In this document: piece by piece, positions 8,515 to 17,062 of the stretch | How the letters are laid out: every line of letters starts with the position of its first letter | Position numbering within the stretch: the stretch's first letter is position 1 | From: Xylanibacter ruminicola | Lineage (GTDB): Bacteria > Bacteroidota > Bacteroidia > Bacteroidales > Bacteroidaceae | Assembly: GCF_900107775.1 (NCBI RefSeq) | Contig: NZ_FNRF01000003.1 | Span: 124,001-188,000, forward strand | DNA length: 64,000 nucleotides | Reading direction: 5' to 3' | Notes under the pieces: generated by a model | What the model was told of the DNA's origin: nothing | The model's database searches: none | What the model saw: only the letters and a program-made list of their open reading frames with translations | Made by a program: the position numbers and the translations under genes

Positions 8515-9885
8515 TTATATTTTATCTTTCACTTCTTCCATCTCATCGTCCAGACGGTTGCTCCACAGGTATTTCTTGGTTTCCTGGGCAGCCACACCGC
8601 TTAGCAGTAGCAGGGCTATCAGGTTGGGTATAGCCATCAGCGCGTTCATGCAGTCGGCAATATTCCAGATGATGTCCAGATTGATGATAGAACCGAAGAA
8701 GAGCGACACGATAAACAGAATGCGGTAGAAACGGTTGGTGCGATGACCTTCCAGATAGTTCACGGCACTTTCACCATAGTAGCTCCAACCAATAATGGTG
8801 CTGAAGGCAAATGTCAGAATACCGAATGCCAACAAGGGGGCACCCACATAGGGGATTTTCGAGAAGGCCACTTTGGTAAGTGCTGCGCCATCGGCATAGG
8901 TAATGTCGGGGTAGGCCAGAATGCTGCTTACCAATACCAAGCCTGTGAGTGCACAGATAACAACGGTGTCCCAGAAGGTGGCAGTACTCGACACTAAGGC
9001 CTGGCGCACGGGGTTGCGTGTCTGGGCGGCTGCTGCCACAATGGGGGCGCTACCCAGTCCACTCTCGTTGCTGAACAAACCGCGGGCAATACCATAGCGG
9101 GCGGCCATCATCACCGTGGCTCCCACAAATCCGCCACCTGCTGCCGATGGGTTGAATGCCGAATTGATAATCAGTTGGATGGCAGGCCACACGTAGCTGT
9201 TGTTAATGCACAGTATGGCGATACAGCCCAGTACATATAGTAGTGCCATGAAAGGTACCAATACTGTGCACACCTTGGCGATGGCTTTTACACCGCCTAA
9301 GATAACCAGAGCGGTGAGCAGACAAACGGTTAAACCTATAATCCAGGCAGGTACACCGAAGGTTTCGTGTGCCAGCAGGGCTATCGAGTTGGCTTGCACC
9401 GTGCAGCCGATACCAAACGAGGCCAATGCTGTAAAAATGGCAAACAAAATGCCTAACCACTTCATGCCCAAACCACGCTCCAAGGCGTACATCGGACCGC
9501 CAAGCATTCTACCGTCGGCTGTTTTAACACGGTATTTTACGGCTAGCAGTCCCTCGGCATATTTCGTCGATATGCCGAAGATACCAGTCAACCAGCACCA
9601 CAGTACAGCACCAGGTCCACCCAGGGCTACGGCTGTGGCCACACCTACAATGTTACCTGTACCAATGGTGGCTGCCAGCGCGGTGGCTAAAGCCCCGAAC
9701 TGACTCACGTCGCCTTCGGCCTTGGAGTCCTTCTTTACAGAGAGTTTGATGCCTGTAAACAGTTTGCGCTGCGGTATGCGTAGTCTGAATGTTAGGAACA
9801 GGTGTGTACCAAGCAGCAGCACTATCATAGGCCATCCCCAGAGGAATGAACTCATCAGCGAGAAAAAGTCGTTTATTGGTTCCAT
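8515..9885 (-). CDS. alanine/glycine:cation symporter (AGCS family)
   Basis: An inner-membrane sodium-coupled amino-acid transporter of 456 residues. It has about ten membrane helices, the AGCS hallmark GDVSQFGALATALAATIGTG near the N-terminus, and the conserved RGLFSNESGLGSAPIVAAAA segment. The start MEPINDFF at 9885 is chosen over an upstream in-frame ATG because the promoter -7 box (9911-9918) lies inside that extension. Substrate is probably alanine or glycine, from family knowledge. It appears monocistronic or first in a run with the GH5 gene 30 bases downstream. Confidence 0.93.
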   Translation of the reverse strand: MEPINDFFSLMSSFLWGWPMIVLLLGTHLFLTFRLRIPQRKLFTGIKLSVKKDSKAEGDVSQFGALATALAATIGTGNIVGVATAVALGGPGAVLWCWLTGIFGISTKYAEGLLAVKYRVKTADGRMLGGPMYALERGLGMKWLGILFAIFTALASFGIGCTVQANSIALLAHETFGVPAWIIGLTVCLLTALVILGGVKAIAKVCTVLVPFMALLYVLGCIAILCINNSYVWPAIQLIINSAFNPSAAGGGFVGATVMMAARYGIARGLFSNESGLGSAPIVAAAAQTRNPVRQALVSSTATFWDTVVICALTGLVLVSSILAYPDITYADGAALTKVAFSKIPYVGAPLLAFGILTFAFSTIIGWSYYGESAVNYLEGHRTNRFYRILFIVSLFFGSIINLDIIWNIADCMNALMAIPNLIALLLLSGVAAQETKKYLWSNRLDDEMEEVKDKI

Positions 9886-9910
9886 TGGCAATGTAACTGA
9901 ATTCTTGGCG

Positions 9911-9941
9911 CAAAGGTAGCGTTTTTGGCTGATATGACAAA
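9911..9941 (-). promoter_or_regulatory. Bacteroidetes promoter for the AGCS symporter
   Basis: On the minus strand the -7 box is TACCTTTG (9911-9918), with a TTTG -33 box at 9938-9941 and 19 bases between. Both fit the Bacteroidetes consensus. The symporter ATG is 25 bases downstream. Confidence 0.7.
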
Positions 9942-9989
9942 ATAAAAGTGGCAAATTGATATCAAAATACGTAATTTTGCAAAAAAATG

Positions 9990-10021
9990 TTTGGCGGTTT
10001 GAAAATTAATACTTATCTTTG
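9990..10021 (+). promoter_or_regulatory. Bacteroidetes promoter for the 92-aa secreted protein
   Basis: A TTTG -33 box (9990-9993) and a TATCTTTG -7 box (10014-10021) separated by 20 bases. It is divergent from the symporter promoter, about 50 bases away. Confidence 0.7.
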
Positions 10022-10045
10022 CACCACTTAGAAAACTATACGCAA

Positions 10046-10324
10046 ATGAAAAAGCTGTTGTTGATAGTTGCTGCGGTCCTGCTTCTTGGACTTGCTTACT
10101 ACGGAGAGAAACCTCTGTTGACGCAAAATTCGTTGCCGGAAATGGAGGCGTTTTATAATGAGTCGTTGCATCTCGATCAGATGTCGGCCGATAGTGTTGA
10201 GAACTATATTATAAAGGTAAAGGGCTTTACCATAAATAAGCCTAATGCCAAATATGATCCGTTATACAGCAGTATTAAAGAAAATATTAAAAAGAAGACA
10301 AACAAGGATTATTTTATTTATTAA
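10046..10324 (+). CDS. small secreted or membrane-anchored protein, 92 aa
   Basis: I do not recognise the family. The start at 10046 (MKKLLLIVAAVLLLGLAYYG) gives a classic signal or anchor sequence; an upstream in-frame ATG overlaps the promoter. The remaining ~65 residues are polar and end in a lysine-rich stretch (SIKENIKKKTNKDYFIY). It has its own consensus promoter and is followed by a second promoter for the CCA-adding enzyme gene, so it is probably transcribed separately. Confidence 0.65.
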   Translation: MKKLLLIVAAVLLLGLAYYGEKPLLTQNSLPEMEAFYNESLHLDQMSADSVENYIIKVKGFTINKPNAKYDPLYSSIKENIKKKTNKDYFIY

Positions 10325-10335
10325 TGCTAAAATAA

Positions 10336-10366
10336 TTGGTGGAAAGGAAAAAAAAACGTATCTTTG
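10336..10366 (+). promoter_or_regulatory. Bacteroidetes promoter for the CCA-adding enzyme
   Basis: The -7 box TATCTTTG is at 10359-10366. A degenerate -33 (TTGG, 10336-10339) lies 19 bases upstream. The ATG is 21 bases downstream of the -7 box. Confidence 0.6.
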
Positions 10367-10387
10367 CAACCTAAAAAGGTATATATA

Positions 10388-11827
10388 ATGAATTTATATA
10401 GCGACGAGGAATTAGCAGAGATATTAAATCAGGACATCTTCCACCAAATAAGCGAGGCTGCAGATCGATTGGGTCTGGAGTGTTATGTGGTGGGCGGATA
10501 TGTACGCGACATATTCCTGGAACGTCCGTCTAATGATATCGATGTGGTGGTAGTTGGCAGCGGCATCAAGGTGGCCGAGGAACTCAAGCGCATCGTAGGA
10601 AAGAAAGCGCATCTTAGCGTATTTAAGAACTTTGGTACGGCCCAGGTGAAATTCTGGCAGAAGGGTACCGAATACGAGGTGGAGTTTGTGGGAGCTCGCA
10701 AAGAGAGTTACAGTCACGACTCCCGTAAACCTATTGTAGAAAACGGAACGTTGGAGGACGATCAGAACCGTCGCGACTTTACTATCAATGCCATGGCCAT
10801 CTGTCTGAACAAGGAGCACTTTGGTGAACTGGTCGACCCTTTTAATGGTTTGGCCGACTTGGAGGATGGTATCATTGCCACCCCGTTGGAGCCAGGCATC
10901 ACTTTTAGCGACGATCCCTTGCGCATGATGCGATGCATCCGTTTTGCCACACAGCTTAACTTCCAGATTGAGGAGGAGACTTTTGTGGCCCTGGAGCGCA
11001 TGGCCGACAGAATCAAGATTGTGAGTGGTGAGCGTATCAAGGACGAACTCAATAAGATTATTCTTTCTAAAACACCATCGCGTGGTTTTGTGGATTTGCA
11101 GCGTTGCGGTCTGCTCAATATCATCCTGCCCGAACTGTCGGCACTCGACATCGTAGAGCAAAAGAACGGGCGTGCGCACAAAAATAACTTTTACCACACC
11201 CTTGAGGTGCTGGATAATGTGGCTATGCACTCCGACAACTTGTGGCTGCGCTGGGCTGCCCTGTTGCACGATGTGGGTAAAACCAAGTCGAAACGTTGGG
11301 ATGCGGCCATTGGTTGGACTTTCCACAATCATAATATGATAGGTGCCAAGATGGTGCCCCAGATATTCCGTCGTCTCATGTTGCCACTCGACATGAAGAT
11401 GAAGTACGTACAGAAGTTGGTGGATATGCACATGCGTCCTATTGTGATTGCCGATGAGATTGTGACCGACTCGGCTGTTCGTCGACTGATGAACGATGCA
11501 GGCGAGGATATCGAGGACCTGATGACATTGTGCGAGGCTGATATCACCTCGAAGAATGAGGTGCGCAAAAAGATGTTCCTTGAGAACTTCCGCATGGTGC
11601 GCGAAAAGTTGACCGACCTGAAGGAGAAGGACTACGTGCGCCTGTTGCAGCCTGTGATTGATGGTAACGAGATTATGGAGATGTTCCATCTGCAGCCCTG
11701 CCGTGAGGTAGGAGTGCTCAAGCAGTACCTGAAGGATGCTGTATTAGATAATAAGGTGGAGAATGAGCGTGAACCGCTCATGGCATTGTTAATGGCAAAA
11801 GCAAAGGAAATGAAACTAATTAAGTGA
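10388..11827 (+). CDS. cca: CCA tRNA nucleotidyltransferase with HD domain
   Basis: A 479-residue cytosolic enzyme that adds or repairs the 3' CCA of tRNAs. The tRNA-Ser in this window does not encode CCA, so such an enzyme is needed. The nucleotidyltransferase head shows GGYVRD (36-41) and the metal-binding NDIDVVVVG (49-57), then the RRDFTINAMAI motif. The C-terminal half carries an HD phosphohydrolase domain (LLHDVGK, and HMRP). The start MNLYSDEE at 10388 is chosen because the longer frame begins inside the promoter. The gene is followed immediately by the GH89 gene (1 base between). Confidence 0.94.
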   Translation: MNLYSDEELAEILNQDIFHQISEAADRLGLECYVVGGYVRDIFLERPSNDIDVVVVGSGIKVAEELKRIVGKKAHLSVFKNFGTAQVKFWQKGTEYEVEFVGARKESYSHDSRKPIVENGTLEDDQNRRDFTINAMAICLNKEHFGELVDPFNGLADLEDGIIATPLEPGITFSDDPLRMMRCIRFATQLNFQIEEETFVALERMADRIKIVSGERIKDELNKIILSKTPSRGFVDLQRCGLLNIILPELSALDIVEQKNGRAHKNNFYHTLEVLDNVAMHSDNLWLRWAALLHDVGKTKSKRWDAAIGWTFHNHNMIGAKMVPQIFRRLMLPLDMKMKYVQKLVDMHMRPIVIADEIVTDSAVRRLMNDAGEDIEDLMTLCEADITSKNEVRKKMFLENFRMVREKLTDLKEKDYVRLLQPVIDGNEIMEMFHLQPCREVGVLKQYLKDAVLDNKVENEREPLMALLMAKAKEMKLIK

Positions 11828-11828
11828 T

Positions 11829-14099
11829 ATGAGGAAACTACTAACTATTATCGGAATTCTGCTGTCTATACAGATGTGGGCAAATCCTGTAGATGATTTG
11901 CTGGAAAGAATCGACAAGGGCGCTTCGGCCAGGTTTAAAACACAGCTGGTAAAGAGCGACAAGGATTTCTTTGAACTCGACCAGGCTGGCAATAAGGTGG
12001 TTATCCGCGGTAACTCGTGGGTAAACATCGCTTCGGGACTGAACTGGTATCTGAAATATTATGCCGGTGTACACCTCTCGTGGAACCAGATGCAGGCCAA
12101 ACTGCCTGCCAAGCTGCCTGCAGTAACCAAGAAGGAGCGCCGCGAGACTGATTTGTCGCTGCGTTACGATTTCAACTACTGCACCTTCAGCTATTCGATG
12201 GCTTTCTGGGATTGGAAACGCTGGGAAAAGGAGATCGACTGGATGGCACTTCACGGCATCAACATGCCATTGGCTATTGTTGGCGAGGAGTGCGTATGGC
12301 GTAATATGCTGTTGAAGTTAGGCTACACCGAGAAAGAGGTGGGCGAGTTTATCGCCGGTCCTGCCTTCTTGGCTTGGTGGGAGATGAACAACCTCGAAGG
12401 GTGGGGTGGACCACTGCCCACATCGTGGTATGCCCGTCAGGAAAAGCTGCAGAAGCAGATTCTGGCTCGCATGAAGCAGTTGGGCATGCACCCCGTACTG
12501 CCAGGCTATTGCGGTATGGTGCCCCACGACGCTAAGGAGAAGTTAGGCTTGAACGTGGCCGACGCAGGTCTGTGGAATGGTTTCCAGCGTCCTGCTAACC
12601 TGTTGCCTACCGATGCGCGATTCTCCGAAATTGCCACCTTATATTATAATGAGCTCACCAAGCTGTTTGGTAAGGCCGATTACTATTCGATGGATCCTTT
12701 CCACGAGAGTAACGATGATCCAAATATCGATTATGCTAAAGCCGGTCAGGCCATGATGCAGGCCATGAAACGTGTGAATCCTAAGGCTGTATGGGTGATT
12801 CAGGGTTGGACCGAGAATCCTCGCGAGGCCATGGTGGACGATATGAAGACTGGCGACCTGCTGGTGCTCGATCTCTTCTCGGAGTGTCGCCCCATGTTCG
12901 GTATCCCCAGCATCTGGAAGCGTGAGCAGGGTTACAAGCAGCACCAGTGGCTGTTCTGTCTGCTTGAGAACTTCGGTGCCAACGTCGGTCTGCACGGACG
13001 TATGGACCAGTTGCTTAGCAATTTTTATTCTTCGAAGAAAAATTGCAAGGGCATCGGCTTCACCATGGAGGGTTCAGAGAACAATCCTGTGATGTTCGAG
13101 CTGATGAGCGAGCTGCCTTGGCGCCCCGAGAAGTTTACCAAGGAGCAGTGGGTTAAGAATTATGTGAAGGCACGCTATGGCGTAGAGGATGAGGCTATCG
13201 AGAAGGCTTGGCTTACTCTGGCCAAGAGCATCTACAACTGTCCTGCAGGCAACAACCAGCAGGGGCCTCACGAGAGTATCTTCTGCGGTCGCCCCACACT
13301 CAATAACTTCCAGGCATCAAGCTGGTCGAAGATGAAGAACTACTACGACCCAGCGATGACTAAGAAGGCAGCGAAGCTGATGAATAGCGTGGTCGAGAAG
13401 TATTGTGGTAATGACCGCTCGGCTATGCCGCTCTCAGGAAGAGAGAATTTTGAATACGATCTGGTGGATATCACCCGTCAGGCTCTGGCCGATCAGGCAC
13501 GCTTGCAGTACCAGAAGACCATTGCCGATTACAAGGCTTTCAGTCGTAAGCAGTTCGATCGCGATGCCGAGCGCTTCTTACAGATGCTGCTCCTGCAGGA
13601 CAAACTGTTGGGCACCCGCACCGAATTCCGTGTGGGTCACTGGACGCAGGCTGCCCTGAATGCCGGCACGACTGCCGAGGAGAAAAAGCTATACGAATGG
13701 AATGCGCGTGTACAGATCACGACGTGGGGTAACCGCTACTGTGCCGATACGGGTGGTTTGCGCGACTACGCCCACAAGGAGTGGCAGGGATTGTTGAAGG
13801 ACTTCTACTATGTACGTTGGAAGTCGTACTTCGATGCCCTGGCAGCCCAGATGAAGGCCCAGACTGCTCCACAGCCCGAGTTGTTAGGTGGTGGTCTGAA
13901 TGCTACTAAGACAGCTGCCGAGCTGTTTGCTATGGCACTGCCTCAGGAGGTAAAGCTCGACTACTACGCTATGGAAGAGCCCTGGACGCTGGACCAGACA
14001 CCCTACTCAGTTGCCCCCGAAGGCTCACCCGTAGATGTAGCCAAGGAGGTGATAGATTTTATGTTCAATGGTCAATGTTCAATGGTAAATGGAAAGTAA
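11829..14099 (+). CDS. GH89 alpha-N-acetylglucosaminidase
   Basis: A 756-residue secreted enzyme homologous to human NAGLU. A signal peptide (MRKLLTIIGILLSIQMWA) precedes the N-terminal domain and a catalytic barrel rich in GH89 motifs: WDWKRWEKEIDWMALHGIN, MDPFHESNDDPN and GFTMEGSENNPV, the latter two holding the catalytic glutamates by analogy to NAGLU. It should release terminal alpha-linked GlcNAc from host glycans, for example heparan-type or mucin-type glycans. The last ~12 residues (MFNGQCSMVNGK) are encoded by a low-complexity repeat that also holds the start of the next gene; the two overlap by 11 bases. Confidence 0.93.
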   Translation: MRKLLTIIGILLSIQMWANPVDDLLERIDKGASARFKTQLVKSDKDFFELDQAGNKVVIRGNSWVNIASGLNWYLKYYAGVHLSWNQMQAKLPAKLPAVTKKERRETDLSLRYDFNYCTFSYSMAFWDWKRWEKEIDWMALHGINMPLAIVGEECVWRNMLLKLGYTEKEVGEFIAGPAFLAWWEMNNLEGWGGPLPTSWYARQEKLQKQILARMKQLGMHPVLPGYCGMVPHDAKEKLGLNVADAGLWNGFQRPANLLPTDARFSEIATLYYNELTKLFGKADYYSMDPFHESNDDPNIDYAKAGQAMMQAMKRVNPKAVWVIQGWTENPREAMVDDMKTGDLLVLDLFSECRPMFGIPSIWKREQGYKQHQWLFCLLENFGANVGLHGRMDQLLSNFYSSKKNCKGIGFTMEGSENNPVMFELMSELPWRPEKFTKEQWVKNYVKARYGVEDEAIEKAWLTLAKSIYNCPAGNNQQGPHESIFCGRPTLNNFQASSWSKMKNYYDPAMTKKAAKLMNSVVEKYCGNDRSAMPLSGRENFEYDLVDITRQALADQARLQYQKTIADYKAFSRKQFDRDAERFLQMLLLQDKLLGTRTEFRVGHWTQAALNAGTTAEEKKLYEWNARVQITTWGNRYCADTGGLRDYAHKEWQGLLKDFYYVRWKSYFDALAAQMKAQTAPQPELLGGGLNATKTAAELFAMALPQEVKLDYYAMEEPWTLDQTPYSVAPEGSPVDVAKEVIDFMFNGQCSMVNGK
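14062..14093 (+). repeat. TTCAATGG-type short repeats across a gene overlap
   Basis: Four imperfect copies of a 7-8 base unit (TTCAATGG, TCAATG, TTCAATGG, TAAATGG) run through the last codons of the GH89 gene and contain the ATG of the acyltransferase gene at 14089. They resemble the AT-rich junction repeats elsewhere in the window. Confidence 0.6.
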
Positions 14100-15162
14100 G
14101 CGATTATTAAGTCTCGACATTCTGCGCGGTATCACCGTGGCAGGCATGATATTGGTGAACAATGGCTGGGGCGAGAGCTTCGAGATGCTGCGCCACTCAA
14201 AGTGGAACGGCATGACGCCCTGCGACCTGGTGTTCCCCTTCTTCCTGTTTATCATGGGTATCTCGTGCTATCTCTCGCTGGTAAAGTCGGAGTTCAAGCC
14301 AACCCCACAGGTCATCCGTCGCATTGTTAAGCGTACGGTGCTGCTGTTTGCTATCGGCTTGTTTATCAACTGGTTCGACCATGCCATCGAGGGCGACCTA
14401 CTGTGCTTCGGTCATCTGCGCATCTGGGCGGTGATGCAGCGTATAGCTTTGTGCTATGGTATCGTGTCGCTGTTTGCGCTGTTCTGTAATCACAAGTACA
14501 CCCTGTCTGTGATTGGTGGTTTGTTGGCCATCTATACCGCCATCCTGATTCTGGGTAACGGCTATGCCGAGGATGCTAACGTGAATGTGCTGGCACAGGT
14601 GGATTTGAATTTGTTTGGTTACGATCATATCTATCATAAAAGTCCGGTTGACCCTGAGGGGTTGATGGGTACCATCTCATCGGTAGCCCATGTACTGTTG
14701 GGCTTCTATTGTGGCATGCTGATTCGCAAGCGTGAAACGGTTGAGCAGAAGGTGATAGCCCTATTTGTGGTAGGTGCAGTATGTGTGATTGGCGGCTACC
14801 TGCTCAGCTATGGGCTGCCTCTTAACAAGCGCATCTGGAGTCCCAGCTATGTGCTGATGACTTGCGGTTTGGCTTCGCTGCTGCAGGCCCTGCTGATGTA
14901 TGTGATCGACATACAGAAGAAGAGCGGTTGGACCACCTTCTTCCATGTGTTCGGTGTGAATGCGCTGGCCCTGTACGTGTCGAGCGAGCTGTTGGCTATT
15001 CTGTTGAAAAATATCGAAGTGTCCGAAATGGTGTATAATGGCATCAATACAGTGATTGCGCCACTCAAGTGGGCATCGTTCGCATACGCTGTTTACTTTG
15101 TACTCCTGAATTTCGCCATCGGCTACGTGCTGTATAGAAAGAAGATCTATATCAAACTTTGA
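14089..15162 (+). CDS. HGSNAT-like acyltransferase / DUF5009-type membrane protein
   Basis: A 357-residue polytopic membrane protein. It opens with RLLSLDILRGITVAGMILVN and has CDLVFPFFLFIMGISCYLSL, both hallmarks of the bacterial relatives of heparan-alpha-glucosaminide N-acetyltransferase (HGSNAT). About ten membrane helices follow. In animals HGSNAT moves an acetyl group across the lysosomal membrane onto terminal glucosamine, making the substrate for NAGLU. Here the gene overlaps the NAGLU-like GH89 gene by 11 bases, so a matching two-step job is an attractive inference. The donor and acceptor are not shown by the sequence. Confidence 0.8.
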   Translation: MESKRLLSLDILRGITVAGMILVNNGWGESFEMLRHSKWNGMTPCDLVFPFFLFIMGISCYLSLVKSEFKPTPQVIRRIVKRTVLLFAIGLFINWFDHAIEGDLLCFGHLRIWAVMQRIALCYGIVSLFALFCNHKYTLSVIGGLLAIYTAILILGNGYAEDANVNVLAQVDLNLFGYDHIYHKSPVDPEGLMGTISSVAHVLLGFYCGMLIRKRETVEQKVIALFVVGAVCVIGGYLLSYGLPLNKRIWSPSYVLMTCGLASLLQALLMYVIDIQKKSGWTTFFHVFGVNALALYVSSELLAILLKNIEVSEMVYNGINTVIAPLKWASFAYAVYFVLLNFAIGYVLYRKKIYIKL

Positions 15163-15210
15163 TATATGTGTATTTTGTATTATTAATTTAATTCTTAAAA
15201 GACAAAAGTT

Positions 15211-15675
15211 ATGAAAAAGATTGTAATGGGAATCTGTGCTTTGATGCTTAGTGTGGCATCGTATGCACAAGTTGGTAAGACCACTATCAGCGGTCATTTC
15301 AATTACTTGCTCGACTCGCCTAACAACTGTGGTATCGGTGCCAACATCGGCTACGAGTTTGCTGAGAATGTTCGTGGTGTCGCTCAGTTCGATTACTACT
15401 TCAACAAGGATCACCAGAGTATGTGGAACCCCAACATCAATGTAGAATACCTGTTCCATATCTCTAACAGCAAGTTCACAGTATATCCTCTGGCTGGTTT
15501 GAACGTGATGGGTTGGAGCTACGATGAGGGTAGCGATTCTAAGCTTGGACTCAACATCGGTTGCGGTATGGAGTACCCTCTCAATGCCAATCTTTCGTTC
15601 AAGTGCGAGTACTGCTACAAAACTCAGTACGATGGTCATAGCACACTGAATGTTGGTTTGGTATTCCCATTCTAA
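15211..15675 (+). CDS. small outer-membrane beta-barrel protein
   Basis: A 154-residue protein with a signal peptide (MKKIVMGICALMLSVASYAQ). It has an alternating strand pattern with aromatic girdles (YEFAENVRGVAQFDYYF, FKCEYCYK) and a terminal LVFPF, as in OmpX/OmpA-like eight-stranded barrels (outer-membrane protein beta-barrel family). The barrel is short and has no periplasmic domain. It stands alone between the HGSNAT-like gene and the efflux operon; no clear terminator is seen after it. Confidence 0.75.
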   Translation: MKKIVMGICALMLSVASYAQVGKTTISGHFNYLLDSPNNCGIGANIGYEFAENVRGVAQFDYYFNKDHQSMWNPNINVEYLFHISNSKFTVYPLAGLNVMGWSYDEGSDSKLGLNIGCGMEYPLNANLSFKCEYCYKTQYDGHSTLNVGLVFPF

Positions 15676-15762
15676 ATGTTAAAAAATGCGTTGCTCTATA
15701 GACTATAGGCAATAAACGTTAAAAGTTTATTCAGAAGAATATATCGTAAGATATAATTTTCG

Positions 15763-15811
15763 TATCTTTGCAACCCGAAAACCGCGCGTAATGCGCAAAG
15801 TTTTCGGGTTG
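15763..15811 (+). promoter_or_regulatory. -7 box followed by a perfect 12-bp inverted repeat (efflux operon leader)
   Basis: TATCTTTG (15763-15770) is directly followed by CAACCCGAAAAC (15771-15782), which pairs perfectly with GTTTTCGGGTTG (15800-15811). The 17-base spacer holds an inner GCGC/GCGC pair. The dyad therefore covers the expected transcription start. It could be an operator for a local repressor or a stable 5' hairpin in the efflux mRNA. Confidence 0.65.
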
Positions 15812-15848
15812 AATTGTGTTTGGATTAAATTAGATACAAATAGGTAGT

Positions 15849-17027
15849 ATGAAAAAAAGAATGTTTTTGTTAATGACCGCAGCATCGCTGATTTTGTCAT
15901 CATGCGGTGGTGGCGGTGGTCGCCCCCAGTTTGGCGACAACGAGTATCCTGTAACAACTGTAGGTACTCAGAGTTCTGAAACTCAGACCACTTATCCTGC
16001 AACTATCAAGGGTGTACAGGATGTCCAGATTAGTCCTAAGGTAGCTGGATTCATTACTCAGATTAATGTGAAGGAAGGTCAGACAGTTAGCGCCGGACAG
16101 GTGCTGTTTGTGATTGATAACGTAACTTACCAGGCCCAGGTGCGCCAGTCGCAGGCCAGCGTTAATACCGCTAAGGCTTCGCTCAATACGGCTAAGTTGA
16201 GCTATGAGAATGCTCAGAAGTTGCATGAGAATGGTGTGATTGGTGACTTTGAGTTACAGCAGGCCACCAACCAGTACGAGCAGGCTAAGGCCACAGTAGC
16301 TCAGGCCGAGGCTTTGTTGGCATCGAATAAGGAGATGCTGAGCTTCTGTTATGTAAAGAGCCCTGCTGCTGGTGTAGTAGGTACCCTGCCATATAAGGTA
16401 GGTGCACTGGTTAGCACAGGTAACGTGCTCACTACCGTGTCAAACAACTCTGCCATGGAGGTTTACTTCTCGGTAACAGAGAAGGATGCCCTCGAGATGA
16501 GCAAGGGCGAGGGTGGTCAGAACGCAGCCGTATCAAAGTTCCCACCAGTTAAGCTTAAGTTGGCCGACGGTTCTATGTACGATCTGGATGGTACAGTAAC
16601 CAAGATGAGTGGTGTAATCGACGCTGCTACCGGTTCAGTACAGATGATTGCCCTGTTCCAGAACCCACAGCGCGTGCTTAAGAGTGGTGGCTCAGGTGCT
16701 ATCGTGATTCCTCACAGCAATTCGTCGGCCATCATCATCCCACAGTCGGCTGTATCCGAGGTTCAGAACAAGAAGTTTGTTTACCTGCTGGGTGCCGACA
16801 ACAAGGTGAAATATAGCGAGATTCAGGTTGCTCCACAGAACGATGGTATGAACTACATGGTGACAGCAGGACTGAAGGCTGGCGACAAGTATGTGACCAA
16901 CGGTATCACCAAACTGTCCGACGGTATGGAGATTGTGCCCATTACTCCAGAGCGCTACCAGCAGAAGATCGACGAGCAGGCTAAGGCTATGACTGCCGGC
17001 GACATCGTTGGTGCCATGAAGAAATAA
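15849..17027 (+). CDS. RND efflux periplasmic adaptor (membrane fusion protein)
   Basis: A 392-residue lipoprotein (LILSSC lipobox, Cys21) of the AcrA/MexA class. It bridges the inner-membrane pump and outer-membrane channel. A lipoyl half-motif (QISPKVAGFITQINVKEGQ) is followed by a coiled-coil hairpin with TAKASLNTAKLSYENAQKL and TNQYEQAKATVAQAEALL. The second lipoyl half (SPAAGVVGTLPYKVG) and the barrel and membrane-proximal domains come next. It is first in the operon with the RND pump and the TolC-like gene, behind a promoter with a strong dyad. Confidence 0.93.
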   Translation: MKKRMFLLMTAASLILSSCGGGGGRPQFGDNEYPVTTVGTQSSETQTTYPATIKGVQDVQISPKVAGFITQINVKEGQTVSAGQVLFVIDNVTYQAQVRQSQASVNTAKASLNTAKLSYENAQKLHENGVIGDFELQQATNQYEQAKATVAQAEALLASNKEMLSFCYVKSPAAGVVGTLPYKVGALVSTGNVLTTVSNNSAMEVYFSVTEKDALEMSKGEGGQNAAVSKFPPVKLKLADGSMYDLDGTVTKMSGVIDAATGSVQMIALFQNPQRVLKSGGSGAIVIPHSNSSAIIIPQSAVSEVQNKKFVYLLGADNKVKYSEIQVAPQNDGMNYMVTAGLKAGDKYVTNGITKLSDGMEIVPITPERYQQKIDEQAKAMTAGDIVGAMKK

Positions 17028-17062
17028 ATTGTAAATGGTAAATTGTCAAATTGTAAATTAGT
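17027..17062 (+). repeat. AATTGTAAA-type short repeats between adaptor and pump genes
   Basis: The 35-base gap consists almost wholly of variants of AAATTGTAAA/TGGTAAATTGTC. The repeat begins in the adaptor TAA stop and ends just before the pump ATG. Confidence 0.6.

Noticed and set aside
10424..11689. Long minus-strand open frame of 421 codons opposite the CCA-adding enzyme gene
   Set aside because: Its translation is rich in His, Gln and Leu with no domain or signal, as expected for the reverse of a well-supported gene in the same codon phase.
14761..15639. Minus-strand open frame of 292 codons across the HGSNAT-like gene and the small porin
   Set aside because: It spans two unrelated plus-strand genes and has no recognisable domain.
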